Positions 22,261 to 34,005 of a DNA stretch of 64,000 nt are shown piece after piece. The position numbers were made by a program, and so were the translations under genes. The notes beneath the pieces are model-generated. The model had not been told where the DNA came from and did not search any database. It was given only the letters and a program-made list of their open reading frames with translations. This DNA comes from Strongylocentrotus droebachiensis. Taxonomy: Eukaryota > Echinodermata > Echinoidea > Camarodonta > Strongylocentrotidae. Each line of letters starts with the position of its first letter. Within the stretch, counting starts at the first letter, position 1. The stretch lies in NCBI GenBank assembly GCA_035222895.1, contig JAVYIG010000090.1:558001-622000 (forward strand). Reading direction: 5' to 3'.

Positions 22261-24504
22261 ACAATGGTTCCGTGACTATTTACGTACGCTAACCGAAGCC
22301 CTAACACACCCATGGACCGAACACTGTACCTAACCCCAACGAATAACCTGAAACCCTAATGGCAACCTCAACACTAACCCCGAAAGAAAGAATGTTTGGG
22401 GAAAGTATCGTCAGAGCATAAGGGCAAGATATGTCCACCATTTTTTGCACGAAGTCCATTTACTCACTGTGACGAATATATCTATTGTTGGTCGAATACA
22501 CTCTTAATAGGCGGCTAAAACAAGCAAAACGTGTCCAGATATTATCATGATTTGATGTTCTATCGCAGAAATTATGGAGCATGTGGTTTTACTATTTAGG
22601 ATAGTAAAAAATTAGTGAGTGTAATGACAAAACAAGAAATCAAATTCCCTTTCTAATCAAAGCGCTGATACTCGCTTGAGCATGCTTCTTGCGTATGTCT
22701 AAGAAAGGTTTAGCACTTTAATGTTATTAGTGAACATGCGACTCCACATAACACATTCCCTTCTTAAATCCTAAATACAATTTGTTAAACCTCTTTCTCC
22801 CCGACATGACCACACTTAAACCAATGTTTGTTATATGCCCCCAAATAATTAAATGGATGTTTGTTATCATTGATTTCTCCAATTATTCATAAATAATTAT
22901 CGAATCAATAAAGCCGAGGTTGTTGTCTGCACGCTATACCCATGTATTCATTTGGTGATGATGATAGTGATTCACAGCATTTATATGGCGCCATATATCT
23001 GTTTAAAAAAACATTCAAAGGCGCGAGCTGCTCCAATAAAGTTAGCATTTCAAAGCGATTTCACTCTTTTATAACCAAAGTTAGAAACTGTACGTATTTT
23101 CTTCTATGAATGATTACACAACTATAGATTCTCATTCATTTATAAAACTATTTATTATCCTATGACCGCAAAACTAAAAGGAACAATATATAATAAAAAC
23201 AATATCAAACATAATAGTAATTGCGAATTTGTTTATCGTCCGCTGTTCATTTCTTGTAATGCAATGAAGAGTATTGGGATTTGAGTTCACCAATTGCTCG
23301 GTCAAAAGCCAAATTCTTCTGCGATTTTAGCTAGAAAACTAATTACGAATAGTTTTGAAAATCTTTTTATTAACTTCCTATCTTTATTTATATTACCAAG
23401 ACTGACGTTAAAAAAAGAAATCTTTAAAATTGCCTTTTTTGTCTTCTCAATTTAGTTTACACACCCCTATCATGTACGATGAATCTTTGCCATAGGCCTA
23501 TCAGATTTCATGTTATCCCTTTTATATCCGTCTTCGGTGGATGCATCGATCTTCAATTATTTTCGCAAAACTGCCAACCTTCAATTCCTTTTCATCCTTC
23601 ACAGAAAAAAGTAGATGAACAGGCTATCTCCTTGGTTTCTCCAACTATGCAATAATCCATAGCTGTCCAAATAGATAGAATTTCAATGTTATCAAATGCC
23701 TAAATCATCGTAAAGTATTCATTTCTAGTTCTTTCCCGGATTGTAATCTTATTGATACGTTAGAAAATATCCAAGTTTTCAGGACGAGTAATTGCGAATT
23801 TGAAATCCTGTATAGTATTACTTGTAATTCATCCTTTTGAGTTGATGTGGCATGGTATGGATCCGTTTCAAGAAGTTGTGTGTCCCTGTATGCATGTTTC
23901 TGTTACTGCTCTTAGCCTAGGTACGAATGTAAATTAGGATGTCCATTTTACACAAAATCTAGGTACGCAAGAAGAAAAGAAAAACAGACAAGTTTAAATG
24001 TCAATCATACTAATATTTAGAATTACATATTTGCATAAAGAACATTTTCTGTATAGACAGACGATTTTTTTTTACAGGAACTAAATATACACTAAACGAT
24101 AAGTGAACCAATTGAAAAATTCACATTCTGTATGATCTTTGTTAAATTAACGCACCGTTTGTCTTGTTTTAATACAAGTGGTAAACCTCAACATTCCCAG
24201 AACAGGTAGAGAAGAAGATATTAAAACGTTCAGCTGAAAATTTTGAGGATAATGTATTGCATTTTCGACATCTGGGTATAGGAGATCCTTTGCGTGTCTC
24301 TCAAGGAGCGCTTAATCACCTAAATAGCCTATTGAAAAAGAAGAACAAAATCTTTAATCAAGAGTAGGAATCGAGACTGGGACATCTTCCTCAGAAATAG
24401 ACATACCGAGCTCGATTACCATATATCTTACTATTTACAATAAACAACTAAATTAATCATACCACTTAGAAATCTGATGGTTTTTGTCTTTTCTTTAATA
24501 ATAA
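22261..24504. other. Unassigned AT-rich sequence
   Basis: No gene, RNA gene or clear repeat. A short run of CTAACC-like words near 22330-22385 resembles degenerate telomere-type sequence. Confidence 0.35.
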
Positions 24505-24720
24505 ATAAATAATAATAATGGGTTCTTGTATATCGCTAATGTCAGACAGATTTGACCCTCCTGGCGCTCCCGATTATTACCCTGGCTTTAGCACGGCTGT
24601 CATACGGCGCTCTAGCATTTCAAGGAATAAATTCCTACCAGGTACCCATTTACTTCACCTGGGTGGAGTGCGGCAAATGTAGATCAATGTCTTGCCAAAG
24701 GAGACGAGAATGAAAGGTGG
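24505..24720 (+). mobile_element. SINE-like fragment
   Basis: Shares with 28657-28725 a core of about 65 bases: AGGTACCCATTTAC, CACCTGGGT(G/A)GAGTGCG, and a TCTTGCCAAAGGAGAC / TCTTCCCAAAAGACG end. No tRNA-like head is clear in this copy. Confidence 0.5.
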
Positions 24721-24916
24721 ACTGGTGGAATAAAAGCCTTTGATGAATACTTTTAGATGTAAGCTTTAAATGTCACATTCTCAAGAAGTATACATCGGGA
24801 CAAATCAAATTTCACATACTTCAAGGAAAAAAACTTGGTAAGGATATGGACGATATAGTTGCTAACTGTTGATGTTAAACAATATCTACTGAATATATCA
24901 TATCCGAAGTTATAAA

Positions 24917-25820
24917 GGAGAAATCGTCGTTGTAATGATTTAGCTTTCAAACTCAGAATAATGAAGTCCTGTATCAATTTCCATTCGTCTAAATTACTAA
25001 TTCATATATTTTTGTATTCTATAGTATTATAGGGTTCGTCACATTATAATCTATCGCCAATGAACAAACTTTAGCAGTAGACACGGTTCCCCTAGATAAG
25101 ATGAATTTTGACTGAACGCTGTTATAGGAGAAATCGTCGTATATTTTTTTTTTTTTTTTTTTTTTTATTGGGTACTCAAAAATAACATAAAAGCCAACTG
25201 GCTATTTACAATCATGTACAGGAATGTGAAATGACAAAAACATCATATATTCCACTACAACTCAAATATAAACTTTTTAAAATGGAGGCTTAACTTGCCA
25301 TATTTGGCTGCAATTACATTTTCAGATTTAGATTTAATTTTTATCAAAGATATAAGACCATGAAAATTTGGTTTCTCTTTCTTAAATTTGCAGCAGTGAA
25401 TGTAGAATCTGGTACACAAAAGAAAGAAATTTATACATATTGAATTTTGATAGTCCTTGGGACAACCAAACATTCTTTCAAAATCTGAGAAAATAACTTC
25501 TTTTTTAAGTTTTAGAGATAGATAATTTTCTAGGGCAGTCCAAAGTGGCCTTACAACTTCACAATATATTAAAAAATGTTCAATTGAGTCTGGTAATCGC
25601 TCACACAGAATGAAAATCGTCGTATATTAGTTATTGAGCTCTCAAAGTTGGTAGTATGAAGTCCCGTATCAATTTTTATTCGTCTAAATTATTATTTTCC
25701 TTTTTTTTTTAATTCTATAGTATTAAGGGGCTCGTCACATTAGAATTTCTTGCCAATGAACAAACTTTGGCAGGAGATACGGTTGTCCTACATGAGATGA
25801 CTTTTGACTGAACGCTGTTA
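24917..25820 (+). repeat. Tandem duplication, second copy split by a LINE
   Basis: Copy 1 is 24917-25126. Copy 2 starts at 25127, is interrupted after 25145 and resumes at 25629-25820. Shared blocks are GGAGAAATCGTCGT, ATGAAGTC(C)CGTATCAATTT, ATTCGTCTAAATTA, TTCTATAGTATTA, CCAATGAACAAACTTT and TTGACTGAACGCTGTTA. Confidence 0.8.
25146..25613 (-). mobile_element. L1/Tx1-like LINE, 5'-truncated insertion with poly-A
   Basis: On the complement an open frame of 118 codons (25613 down to 25255) begins LCERLPDSIEHFLIYC and ends HFKKFIFEL. C-x8-H-x4-C followed by a conserved LW is the C-terminal cysteine/histidine motif of L1/Tx1-type LINE proteins. A short 3' UTR ends in poly-A (a T run at 25144-25166 on the + strand). 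The insertion is flanked by perfect 15-base direct repeats AAATCGTCGTATATT (25131-25145 and 25614-25628), the hallmark of target-primed reverse transcription. The remaining frame is undamaged, so the insertion is fairly young. Confidence 0.88.
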
Positions 25821-26329
25821 CTCCATCTCGTTTATTTTCCGTGGCCGTTCTTTACGTGTTTTAGAGACCGTCGGGATGCTACTGGGAAGGTTGCTCTTGG
25901 AAGATTACGATGTTATCTCCCAAGGCTTACCCGAACAATGGTAGATCGGGGATGTAGGGAAAATCCTGATTCCTCTTTTTGATTGTAGACGAGGGTAAGA
26001 CGGAGAGACAAAGTTCACATTTGAACCCTGGAATAAGATGCAATAGGGAATATTTTCATTATCATCACGATCATAATGTCTCAGAGCACACAGAATTCAA
26101 GGAAATTCAGGCAAAAAATAATCAAAGATGCAGCACAAATATTTATACCTCACTTGAAAAGAAATTCTAGGAAATATTTTGCAGAGTAGTTTCAGAGCAA
26201 TGCATTTACATTCTTTTGTGTATCAAAATATCAAGCAATGAGACGAGGCTAAAAAAGAAAAAGAAAGAAATATGCTGGATGGTCATTGCTGGTTGGATGA
26301 ATAATTAAGGTTAACCCTCAAGGCCTGTT
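25821..26329. other. Unassigned sequence
   Basis: A 63-codon frame at 25979-26170 has no recognisable family. Nothing else seen. Confidence 0.35.
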
Positions 26330-27140
26330 GACAACGAACCCACGACGAATTTGTGCCACGACTCGACAGCAAATTTGGGCAAACCGTGTGTCATCAGGGG
26401 TCGTCGCAAGGCAGTCCTACGAACTTTTGAGCATTGTGGCATCGACCTGCCGTCTTGAGGCAAAATTGGACATGCACCTTTTTTGTTCGACGAGGTTTTT
26501 TTTGGCGGAATCTATGTCTTGTGGCTGTCTTGAGTCTGTCCTACGACAGTTTTGCAAGTGCAATGCGATAAATATCTTGTCGTAGATATTTAAAGAATTT
26601 ATTTCAGTCAAATAATCTTACGACTGTCGCACGACAGTCGTTAGACAGTTGCAGGATTGTCTCGCGAATATTATACTTCGTAAAAAGGCTCGCACAACAT
26701 CGCAAGTCTGTCGTGCGTTAGTCTTGTGTTAGTCTTGAAACTTGGATGAGATTGGGGCAGAACTATTTCCACTGATAAAACTCGAGGCCAATGGCAGGCA
26801 ATAGACCATGCTTTATTATAATATCGGGAGACGGACGTGCGAGCGTCCCACGCGCATCCCACGAGTGAACCACGACCTGATCACGTAAAAGACAGCCCCG
26901 ACAATAACCGACAACCCACGCTGTTCCCACGACTGTCTCGCGACTGACTTGCGACTCACTCATGACATAACCACGACAAGTCTTCTTTTTTCTGACGCGT
27001 CCCCATCGCCAAACCATCTTTAATGTATCGTAGCCCTCTTGACCACTCGAAATAGATTTCGAGCATGTTGCAAAATCTTGTCAAGTAGTAATATTTTATG
27101 GGTCTACCACGACAACATTTCGTACGATCCATTGTGACCG
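26330..27140. mobile_element. MITE-like block of CGAC/GTCG words
   Basis: Dense in short degenerate words: GTCGT, GTCTTG and CGACAG in the first half, ACGAC, CACGAC and CGACAAG in the second, as if two halves were inverted. The right end (GTGACCGGGGCTTTAAC) is typical of small terminal-repeat elements, but a convincing left partner is not seen. Frames inside are by-products. Confidence 0.45.
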
Positions 27141-27955
27141 GGGCTTTAACTGTTCACAGTGTCAGTGATTTGGATTTGTCGTTGGCTATCACTTGTCATT
27201 TCTTGTGCAAGTTTGATAAATAGCGTGATGTTAAAAAAAAAGCCAAACACGGGTCTAGATGAAATCTCTAGCCACATACACAAACCCATGAAGCAGGATT
27301 TGTCTTAAAAAATCCACTTTTAACGTTAATCTGGCTTTACAATCTAAACAAACAGATAAGTGCAACTCTGGGGGCGAAGCTCATTATCTTTAGAGGGCAA
27401 TTTTCCATTTGTTACACATGCATGAATTCTATAGACTCAATCATTGGGGGGGGGGGAATTGGTAGTAGGTGAATAACACCTCTTGTGCAACAGTAGAGAA
27501 GTTCAATCCAACAAGGAAGGAGACTGGCGTTTAAAAAATATATTGACCATATCTATGGTAGACTGGGCGTCAATTTAGAAATATCCCTGAAAACAATTTG
27601 AGCTGAATCTGGAGAAAACATATTTATGAGGCAGGCTCTATTGGTGAATTGATTGAGCAGCATAACAAGGAAACGTTAAATGATAGTGGGGATTTGCTTT
27701 TGTTCATGTGATTCTTTCATACAAATTACAACAATATGGGTCTTTACATCAACAACAAAAGTAAGCCCATTCAGCAGGTGTGTCGATCTCTAACTAGATG
27801 ATCCATCAAAATATAATATTCCTCTGCTAACAGGTTGTAACGATAAAATAATAATATTTTTTTTCAATGATGCATGGATAGCTTTCTCTTGAATGATTCT
27901 TCGCACAAGGCAATGGCCGGTCTCATTTATAAGTAACAACCATAACGAACACTTT
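27141..27955. other. Unassigned AT-rich sequence
   Basis: No gene recognised. G run near 27447-27456. Confidence 0.35.
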
Positions 27956-28134
27956 GGCCCGAATTCACAAAGGAGGTTTGTAGACAAAGCTAGGTTTATG
28001 TGCGTCATAATTATGACGCGTTTTGACGCGTTTCAGACCAAGGTTTGTCCGAACCTTGGTCTGAAACGCATCGAAACATGTCATACGCACATATACCTAG
28101 GGTTGTCGACAAACCTCCTTTGTGAATTTGGGCC
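27956..28134. mobile_element. Hairpin MITE, near-complete palindrome of 179 bp
   Basis: GGCCCGAATTCACAAAGGAG at the left is mirrored by CTCCTTTGTGAATTTGGGCC at the right, and pairing continues inward to the centre (ACCAAGGTTTG and CGAACCTTGGT). No coding capacity. Confidence 0.75.
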
Positions 28135-28599
28135 TATAAGTTTAAAGTGGTCTATGTGTAAAACTAACTTAAATAAATAAATAGAATATTGTTAAAGCTA
28201 AAGACCAGTTATGGTCATGCGATTGCATTGTGAAAGAAACGTTGTGAAATCGATCAGAAGAGGTTGATCATCTAGCATAGATGTACTGCAAGGTTCTGGA
28301 ATCATCAAAATGATAAGAAATTTGGCCAAGTCTTCATAAAGTTTAGAAGCACTGTACACAGAAAGATGTATATGGGACTACACACACGTGCGCGACACGT
28401 GCATTTCATATCTCTTAACAGGCGAGAGATACACTAATTTACCAAATATATCAATTAGTAGGCGGTTTCCCGTCAAAATTGTTATCATCATGTAATATTC
28501 AAAACATATTCTTTCACATGATTGGTAATAAGAGCTTCCATTTCATTTTTTTAAATTGGGGCGTTTCCAATACCGGTCTTTACCTTTAACCAAGGGAAG
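28135..28599. other. Unassigned sequence
   Basis: Nothing recognised. One CACGTG lies near 28398. Confidence 0.35.
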
Positions 28600-28803
28600 C
28601 CTCGTTAGCATCAGTGCTGTTTTTACTGAGAGCCCGCTAATCATTATTGACCAATCAATTGTGAGGTACCCATTTACACCTGGGTAGAGTGCGACACATG
28701 TGGAATAATATCTTCCCAAAAGACGTTAGTGCTAAGCTAGGATTCAAACCCTCGACCCTAGGATTGAGAGTCAAGTGAATGAACCACTATACCACACACC
28801 TCC
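28600..28803 (-). mobile_element. tRNA-derived SINE
   Basis: The complement begins GGTGTGTGGTATAGTGGTTC (A-box region) and has GGTTTGAATCC (B box, one change from GGTTCGAATCC) about 40 bases on, the layout of a tRNA-derived pol III promoter. The body carries the CACCTGGGTAGAGTGCG module shared with 24505-24720. Confidence 0.7.
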
Positions 28804-29582
28804 AAACCATGTCTACACAGACAGATTTCATAAATAAAGGTTGTGTTTACACGGTAACGCTGTTATTATAAACTTCACGTTTGCTAAGAAAAGCGATGTT
28901 AAACCATGGTTAAACAACGTCCAATCCCGAATCAAAGAGTGTTCAAAATTAACTAAAAGCAGCACTTAACTTTGAGAGAGGTTTGGTTTCTTACTTCAAG
29001 TAAACTGGACGTTTTGTAACCACGTCGAGTACGTCCTCACGGTCTCTAACTACAATATAACTTCGAAGTTTATAACCCCGACCGTAGCTTCGAGTTAAGG
29101 GGACCGTCGTATAAACATTGCAGTAGTTTTTTTTTATCGGTTGTATGTCATCGTCCTTGTTCTGGCAATGGGAACTGGCTACTAAAAGCACCTGTTCAAT
29201 CAAAGGTATAGAGGCGCCATTATTAGGTTGATTGAGATTCTTGAATTAATATATTTCACGCCTAATGCGAACAATGATGATGAAGGCGCCTCTCGGCTTA
29301 TAAGGGGATCATGCGCTCGTGTAAAGAGTTAATTTCTTTCAAAGCAGTAATTAATGTATTAATAAATGTGGAAAAGGAAGAATGCAATCGTTTAGAGAAC
29401 ACGACTAGTGGGGGGGGGGGGGTGACCAGCAGGAATAGAACATAGCAAGTATCTAGGATTCGTTACTAAAGGAGGGAACAGTGCCGAAAAAAAAGAGTTT
29501 TTAAGAAATGCTAGATCGGTGTTTAAAAGGTGCATGGAGCCAGTTGGTACCCCATTCGATCCGAAAGCGCTTATGATTTCGA
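28804..29582. other. Unassigned sequence
   Basis: No gene recognised. A 13-base G run lies at 29410-29422. Confidence 0.35.
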
Positions 29583-29880
29583 AAATCCAATGCTCGGCCT
29601 AGGGGGATTTTTTCCGGAGACATTCTTGCAAAAAAAAAATCTTCTATGAAACCATAGCAAGACATTAAATATGAGAAATATAATGGTGTAAATTGCTATG
29701 AAAAGCATATAGGTTGACAGATAAGCATTTTATATTTCACACAAAAGGCGGGAACAAATTGATCATCTCTAAATATCAAGGTGTTCATCACAAACGAAAA
29801 AAATGTCTTAGAAAAGAAGAAGATTTTTTTTTTGCAAGAATGTCTCCGGAAAAAATCCCCCTAGGCCGAGCATTGGATTT
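29583..29880. mobile_element. MITE with perfect 63 bp inverted repeats
   Basis: The arms at 29583-29645 and 29818-29880 are exact inverted copies, including a 10-base A/T run. They start AAATCCAATGCTCGGCCTAG. A 172-base AT-rich spacer has no reading frame. No target duplication is obvious. Confidence 0.8.
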
Positions 29881-30177
29881 GTCGTAGGCCATCAATTTTT
29901 TTGGTTAGATATCCTTAAAACTCTTGTCTTTTCACACACGTCTTCAACCGCGAGAAACGTGGAACTACACGTCAAGCGGATAGGAAGGGAAAAGGGACTA
30001 GGAGCAGTCACGAGAGAGGCTCCAGAAGCAATCAAAGCTTGTCAAACAGCCAACGATGATCAAGTCAGGCAGTATTCAAAAGAAAAGCGTTTGATCTCCA
30101 TCATAAGCAAGAAAATAATATCAGAGGCGTCCTTTGGCGTCATTAATGTGTAGCGGTCCTTTTATCTTTGAAATACA
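29881..30177. other. Unassigned sequence before a reverse transcriptase scrap
   Basis: A 64-codon frame at 29959-30153 might belong to the same decayed retroelement but shows no motif. Confidence 0.3.
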
Positions 30178-30260
30178 GTTCTACCCTCGTTCTCTGTGGT
30201 GTTCCACATGGCAGCGTAGATGGTCCCCTGCTTTTCATCTACATGAACGACTTGCTTATT
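30178..30260 (+). mobile_element. Reverse transcriptase fragment of a LINE-type element
   Basis: Translates as STLVLCGVPHGSVDGPLLFI then YMNDLL. This is the conserved palm block B of LINE-type reverse transcriptases (normally GVPQGS-x-LGPLLF-x-x-Y-x-NDL), with Q to H and L to D changes. Nothing recognisable continues on either side, so it is a relic. Confidence 0.6.
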
Positions 30261-31481
30261 GTGGCATGTATACTACGGCACTTTCACAAGCAAATGGGCC
30301 AAACTTCCCATTATTTACAGCAACATGAAACTTGTAATATTTGAAGAATTGATTAGTACAAGGGAACCCTCTCATGTGCAGCCGGTATTATAAGAAGAAG
30401 TTGTAAATACTTTGGCACCTGCCACTCAAGCAGCATCACGAGAATACAAAAGAAGCGTGTACATGTACATACTTAAAGAAATATTATAAGATTTCTTTTT
30501 AGATATGTAGGTAGATGAGTGGACGTAGGAGTACATTATGTTCTCATATTGATTGTTTACTATGTATCCCGACAAGGCATCATCGCTAATCGGTAATCAG
30601 GTCACGGAGGCGTCGTGTGGGGAAATATGACATCCCCCCGTATAGAGATCTATAGCTCACTGTCATCAGCGAAAATGGGGGATATTCATGTGAATGAAGG
30701 AGTTCTTTAAAAGATAGTTTACAGGATAATTATGAAACCAATTACTGAAGGAAATGGCATTACGCCCATTGAATCTCTTGTTTGGGGCTTTGCTGTAATT
30801 GAAAAACTGTATCTTCTACTTAATCTGCAAAATATAATTAACCTTGTATTGTATCATTCGGCTCGTTAATTCAGGTAGCCGCATGTAAATTTCGTAATGG
30901 AAGTTACAATCTTTTATCATGAATAATAAGCAATACTTTAATCCGAAGGAGTATTTAGGTTTGGATTTGTATGAAAGTGAATTTCTATCGTCGGCATTAC
31001 ACCTAAGTATAATGAACAAACATAATTCCATTATTATCTGTAAAAACAATTTGCTATCCCTGAGATAATTACCTTACAATTCTGTGAAAAATCATATGAA
31101 TACATACCCATCGGATAGAACAGCCTAAAACATTCTAAAAAGTCCTAATTCTATTCTCTTTTCTTAGCTATATTCCCGTGGATTTGTGTACCCTGGAAAG
31201 TATACTATTATATATGTATTTATGCCAATATCCGATTGTGTTTCATGACAAAGTGTTTAAAAAATATATATATATATATATCAATTCTATTCTGCGCTTC
31301 TGTTACCATTCTCTTCTATCTTTATCTTGTATACCCTAGAAATTTAGGTTATTATTCTTTTTTTGTAATGCTAAGAATCTATAAACATTTCAAAGAAACC
31401 GCCTAATCATATGATATTTTCGAAAGTGTATAGGCCTATATGATTATTGACTGTCAATATCATCCGCTAAAGCCACAACTA
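30261..31481. other. Unassigned AT-rich sequence
   Basis: Holds an AT microsatellite near 31263-31281. The TA at 31480-31481 is the target site of the transposon that follows. Confidence 0.4.
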
Positions 31482-33180
31482 CAGTGTGTCTCTAAAAAAA
31501 GTAAACCCAACTTCAACGGCAAATTTTCAGAAAACTATAAAATATTTACACATTATTTTTTCATGGTTAGATAGTCCAATAAGTCCTCTGTCCAATTATA
31601 TCACTTAGGTTATCTGACGCTCATGCATGACTGAGCATGATTCAACTTAGTGAACTGGTGTCAAATCATCACTGTGGCAAGTTATTTCTTGCTATTGACA
31701 TGCATTCAGGGCCTATTTGAAGTTAAATGTTTGTCACATGTTAGGCCTATGATTACATAACAACTTCAGCAAAGGTTGTTCCTAACACAGGCACACTTCA
31801 CATGCTTTCCAAACATGGTACAGTTGACAATTGAGCAGAGAGTATTCCTGGTAACTCGATACCAGGAAACAAGAAGTTTCGTGGAAGTTCAAGATGCTTT
31901 TCGGGTGCAGTTCCCCGAGAGGCAGCCTCCAACAAAAAGAGCCATCTGGTACAATGTGAGAAAGTATGCTGATCACGGAACCAGTTTGAACAGGAATAAA
32001 GGACACTCTGGCCACAGACGAACTGGGAGGTCTGCTGAAAACATCCAAGTGGTAAGAGAGGCCATCCAAGCCAACCCACGCATAAGCACCAGGAGAAATG
32101 ATACTGGAATACCACGCGCAACTTTTAACAGAATAGCAAGACTGGATTTGCATCTCCATCCATATCATGTTCATGTTCAGCACCAACTTCTACCAGCTGA
32201 TTTTCCCAGACGACTTCGATTTTCACAATGGTTTGTGAACCGGTGCAACCGAGATCGACAGTTCCTCCAGTTTTTTACCATCGGGGATGAAGCAACGTTT
32301 TCCATGGATGGAATGGTAAACACCCACAATGAGCACGAGTATGCTGAACTCCATCATCCACCGGGATATGCTTTTAATAAGAACATGAGCAGGGAGAAAG
32401 TGAGTGTCTGGATTGGTCTTTGTGGCAATGGTTCATTGGTGGGACCTTACTTTTTTGAAGGCAACATCAATGGCAGGGCGTACCTTGACATGCTGAACAA
32501 TTTTATTGTGCCTGAGATGGAACAGATCTTCCCCCGACAACGACGTGGAGCATTCCGCAGGGCCTGGTGGGCTCAGGATGGGGCCCCAGCCCACAGACTT
32601 ATTGCTGTGAGGAATCGTTTGACTGAACTCTTTGGCAATCGCATCATTGCTCTTCATTTCCCAGTTGAGTGGCCTGCACGTTCACCAGATCTGACACCAT
32701 GCGATTTCTTTCTTTGGGGGTATCTTAAAGGAAAAGTGTTCCAAACCCCACCGGCCACAATTCAGGAGCTGAGGCAACAGATAACAGGTGAAGTGAACCG
32801 ATTACGACAAGATCAGGGAATGATCAGGCGTGCTGTCAGGGACATGAGGAGGCGTTGCGAGCTTTGCATCGAAAGGAATGGCGGTCATGTCGAGGGTACA
32901 CATCCCTAAGCTATGCTCGTAAGAAATCAGACATTTCCTATGTCATTTGATTGATGAACTTCCAATCAAAGTGCAATTCTAACTTGCCACAGTGATGATT
33001 TCACACCCATTCACTAAGTTGAATCATGCTCAGTCATGCATGAGAGTTACATAACCTACGTGGTATCATTAGACAGAGGACTTATTGGACTATCTAACCA
33101 TAAAAAATAATGTGTAAATATTTTATAGTTTTCTGAAAATTTGCCGTTGAAGTTGGGTTTACTTTTTTTAGAGACACATT
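31482..33180 (+). mobile_element. Complete mariner-type (DD41D) DNA transposon
   Basis: Bounded by TA at 31480-31481 and 33181-33182. Terminal inverted repeats of about 200 bases (31482-31683 and 32981-33180) begin CAGTGTGTCTCTAAAAAAAG at the left. The right end matches except for its last few bases. The outer hundred or so bases are almost identical and the inner half is more diverged. Inside is one undamaged transposase gene. Repeats of this length are much longer than the roughly 30 bases of classical mariners. Confidence 0.92.
31815..32909 (+). CDS. Transposase, Tc1/mariner superfamily, DD41D
   Basis: 364 residues, uninterrupted. The ATG at 31815 starts MVQLTIEQRVFLVTRYQETR, the usual N-terminus of the DUF4817-type helix-turn-helix. 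The frame is open 13 codons further upstream, but without ATG. Domains: first HTH about residues 5-50; second HTH about 75-110 (NPRISTRR, GIPRATFNRI, then DLHLHPYHV); catalytic core from about 150. The catalytic triad is D158 (in TIGDEATF), D255 (in WAQDGAPAH) and D297 (in SPDLTPCDFFLWG). There are 41 residues between the second and third, so DD41D, not the DD34D of mariner or DD34E of Tc1. Such enzymes cut and paste DNA at TA sites. Nothing in the frame says it is dead. Confidence 0.95.
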   Translation: MVQLTIEQRVFLVTRYQETRSFVEVQDAFRVQFPERQPPTKRAIWYNVRKYADHGTSLNRNKGHSGHRRTGRSAENIQVVREAIQANPRISTRRNDTGIPRATFNRIARLDLHLHPYHVHVQHQLLPADFPRRLRFSQWFVNRCNRDRQFLQFFTIGDEATFSMDGMVNTHNEHEYAELHHPPGYAFNKNMSREKVSVWIGLCGNGSLVGPYFFEGNINGRAYLDMLNNFIVPEMEQIFPRQRRGAFRRAWWAQDGAPAHRLIAVRNRLTELFGNRIIALHFPVEWPARSPDLTPCDFFLWGYLKGKVFQTPPATIQELRQQITGEVNRLRQDQGMIRRAVRDMRRRCELCIERNGGHVEGTHP

Positions 33181-33182
33181 TA

Positions 33183-34005
33183 CATAAGTTTCAATTTTTT
33201 TTTTTATGTCAGTTTCAATCCTAGCATAAATCTTTAGAAAACGTAAATCTCATATATCTTTATTTTGTTGATAATACAATTGCTCCTTGAGCTAATTTCA
33301 GAAGATTTTCCCTCTCTCATTTGCGTCATTTAAGAAGATGGATATGGTTTTAATGATGAACTAAAAAAAAAATTATATTGTCAAAGATGCAAAAACAAAA
33401 TTGCCAAATCTTTTGAATGACGGTGTACAAGAAAAACAGCTATTGTATCATTTCGAAATTTTTGAAATATTTAGGTTTTTCCTTATAATGATTAATCGAT
33501 TTTCCTTATATTAGTGTGTGATTATACCTGGAAGTGCCATATTGACGTCATACAACTTCGAAGTATCGACCTATTAAAGACTTAAAGCATGAATGACTCC
33601 CTGACTTTAATTACCGAGTAATGTGTGAAAAACATCTTCCCATTCGTTTCTGTGATTCATAGATTTTTAACCGTCGTTAGTTTTGGAACTGCTTTTTCTT
33701 TTGTAAATTTCATCGTTTCCTTTCATCGTTCTCCTTTTTTCGCCAAAGTGACGCACTAATCCGATGATATATTTCTCTTTTTGAGTTACAGCCAACCATT
33801 GCCCGGTAGGTATTATACATCATTTATTACAGGCCAGGCGGAAAGTTGTTGGTGCCTCGCTTAAATTCCATTCATGGGGGGGGGGGGGGTAATCACTGGC
33901 GTTGCCTGAGCCCATCGATTGGTGGGGGCACTAGCATAGGGGCGCGTGGAGGTGGTGGTAGGGGGGAGCAATTTTTGAAAACGTAAATGAATGTGGAGTC
34001 TGTCA
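33183..34005. other. Unassigned AT-rich sequence
   Basis: A perfect TGACGTCA (CRE-type) word occurs near 33544, and a G run near 33877-33889. No gene recognised. Confidence 0.35.

Noticed and set aside
31776-31814. TTG-initiated N-terminal extension of the transposase
   Set aside because: The ATG at 31815 begins exactly at the family's conserved helix-turn-helix start, and TTG starts are not expected in animals.
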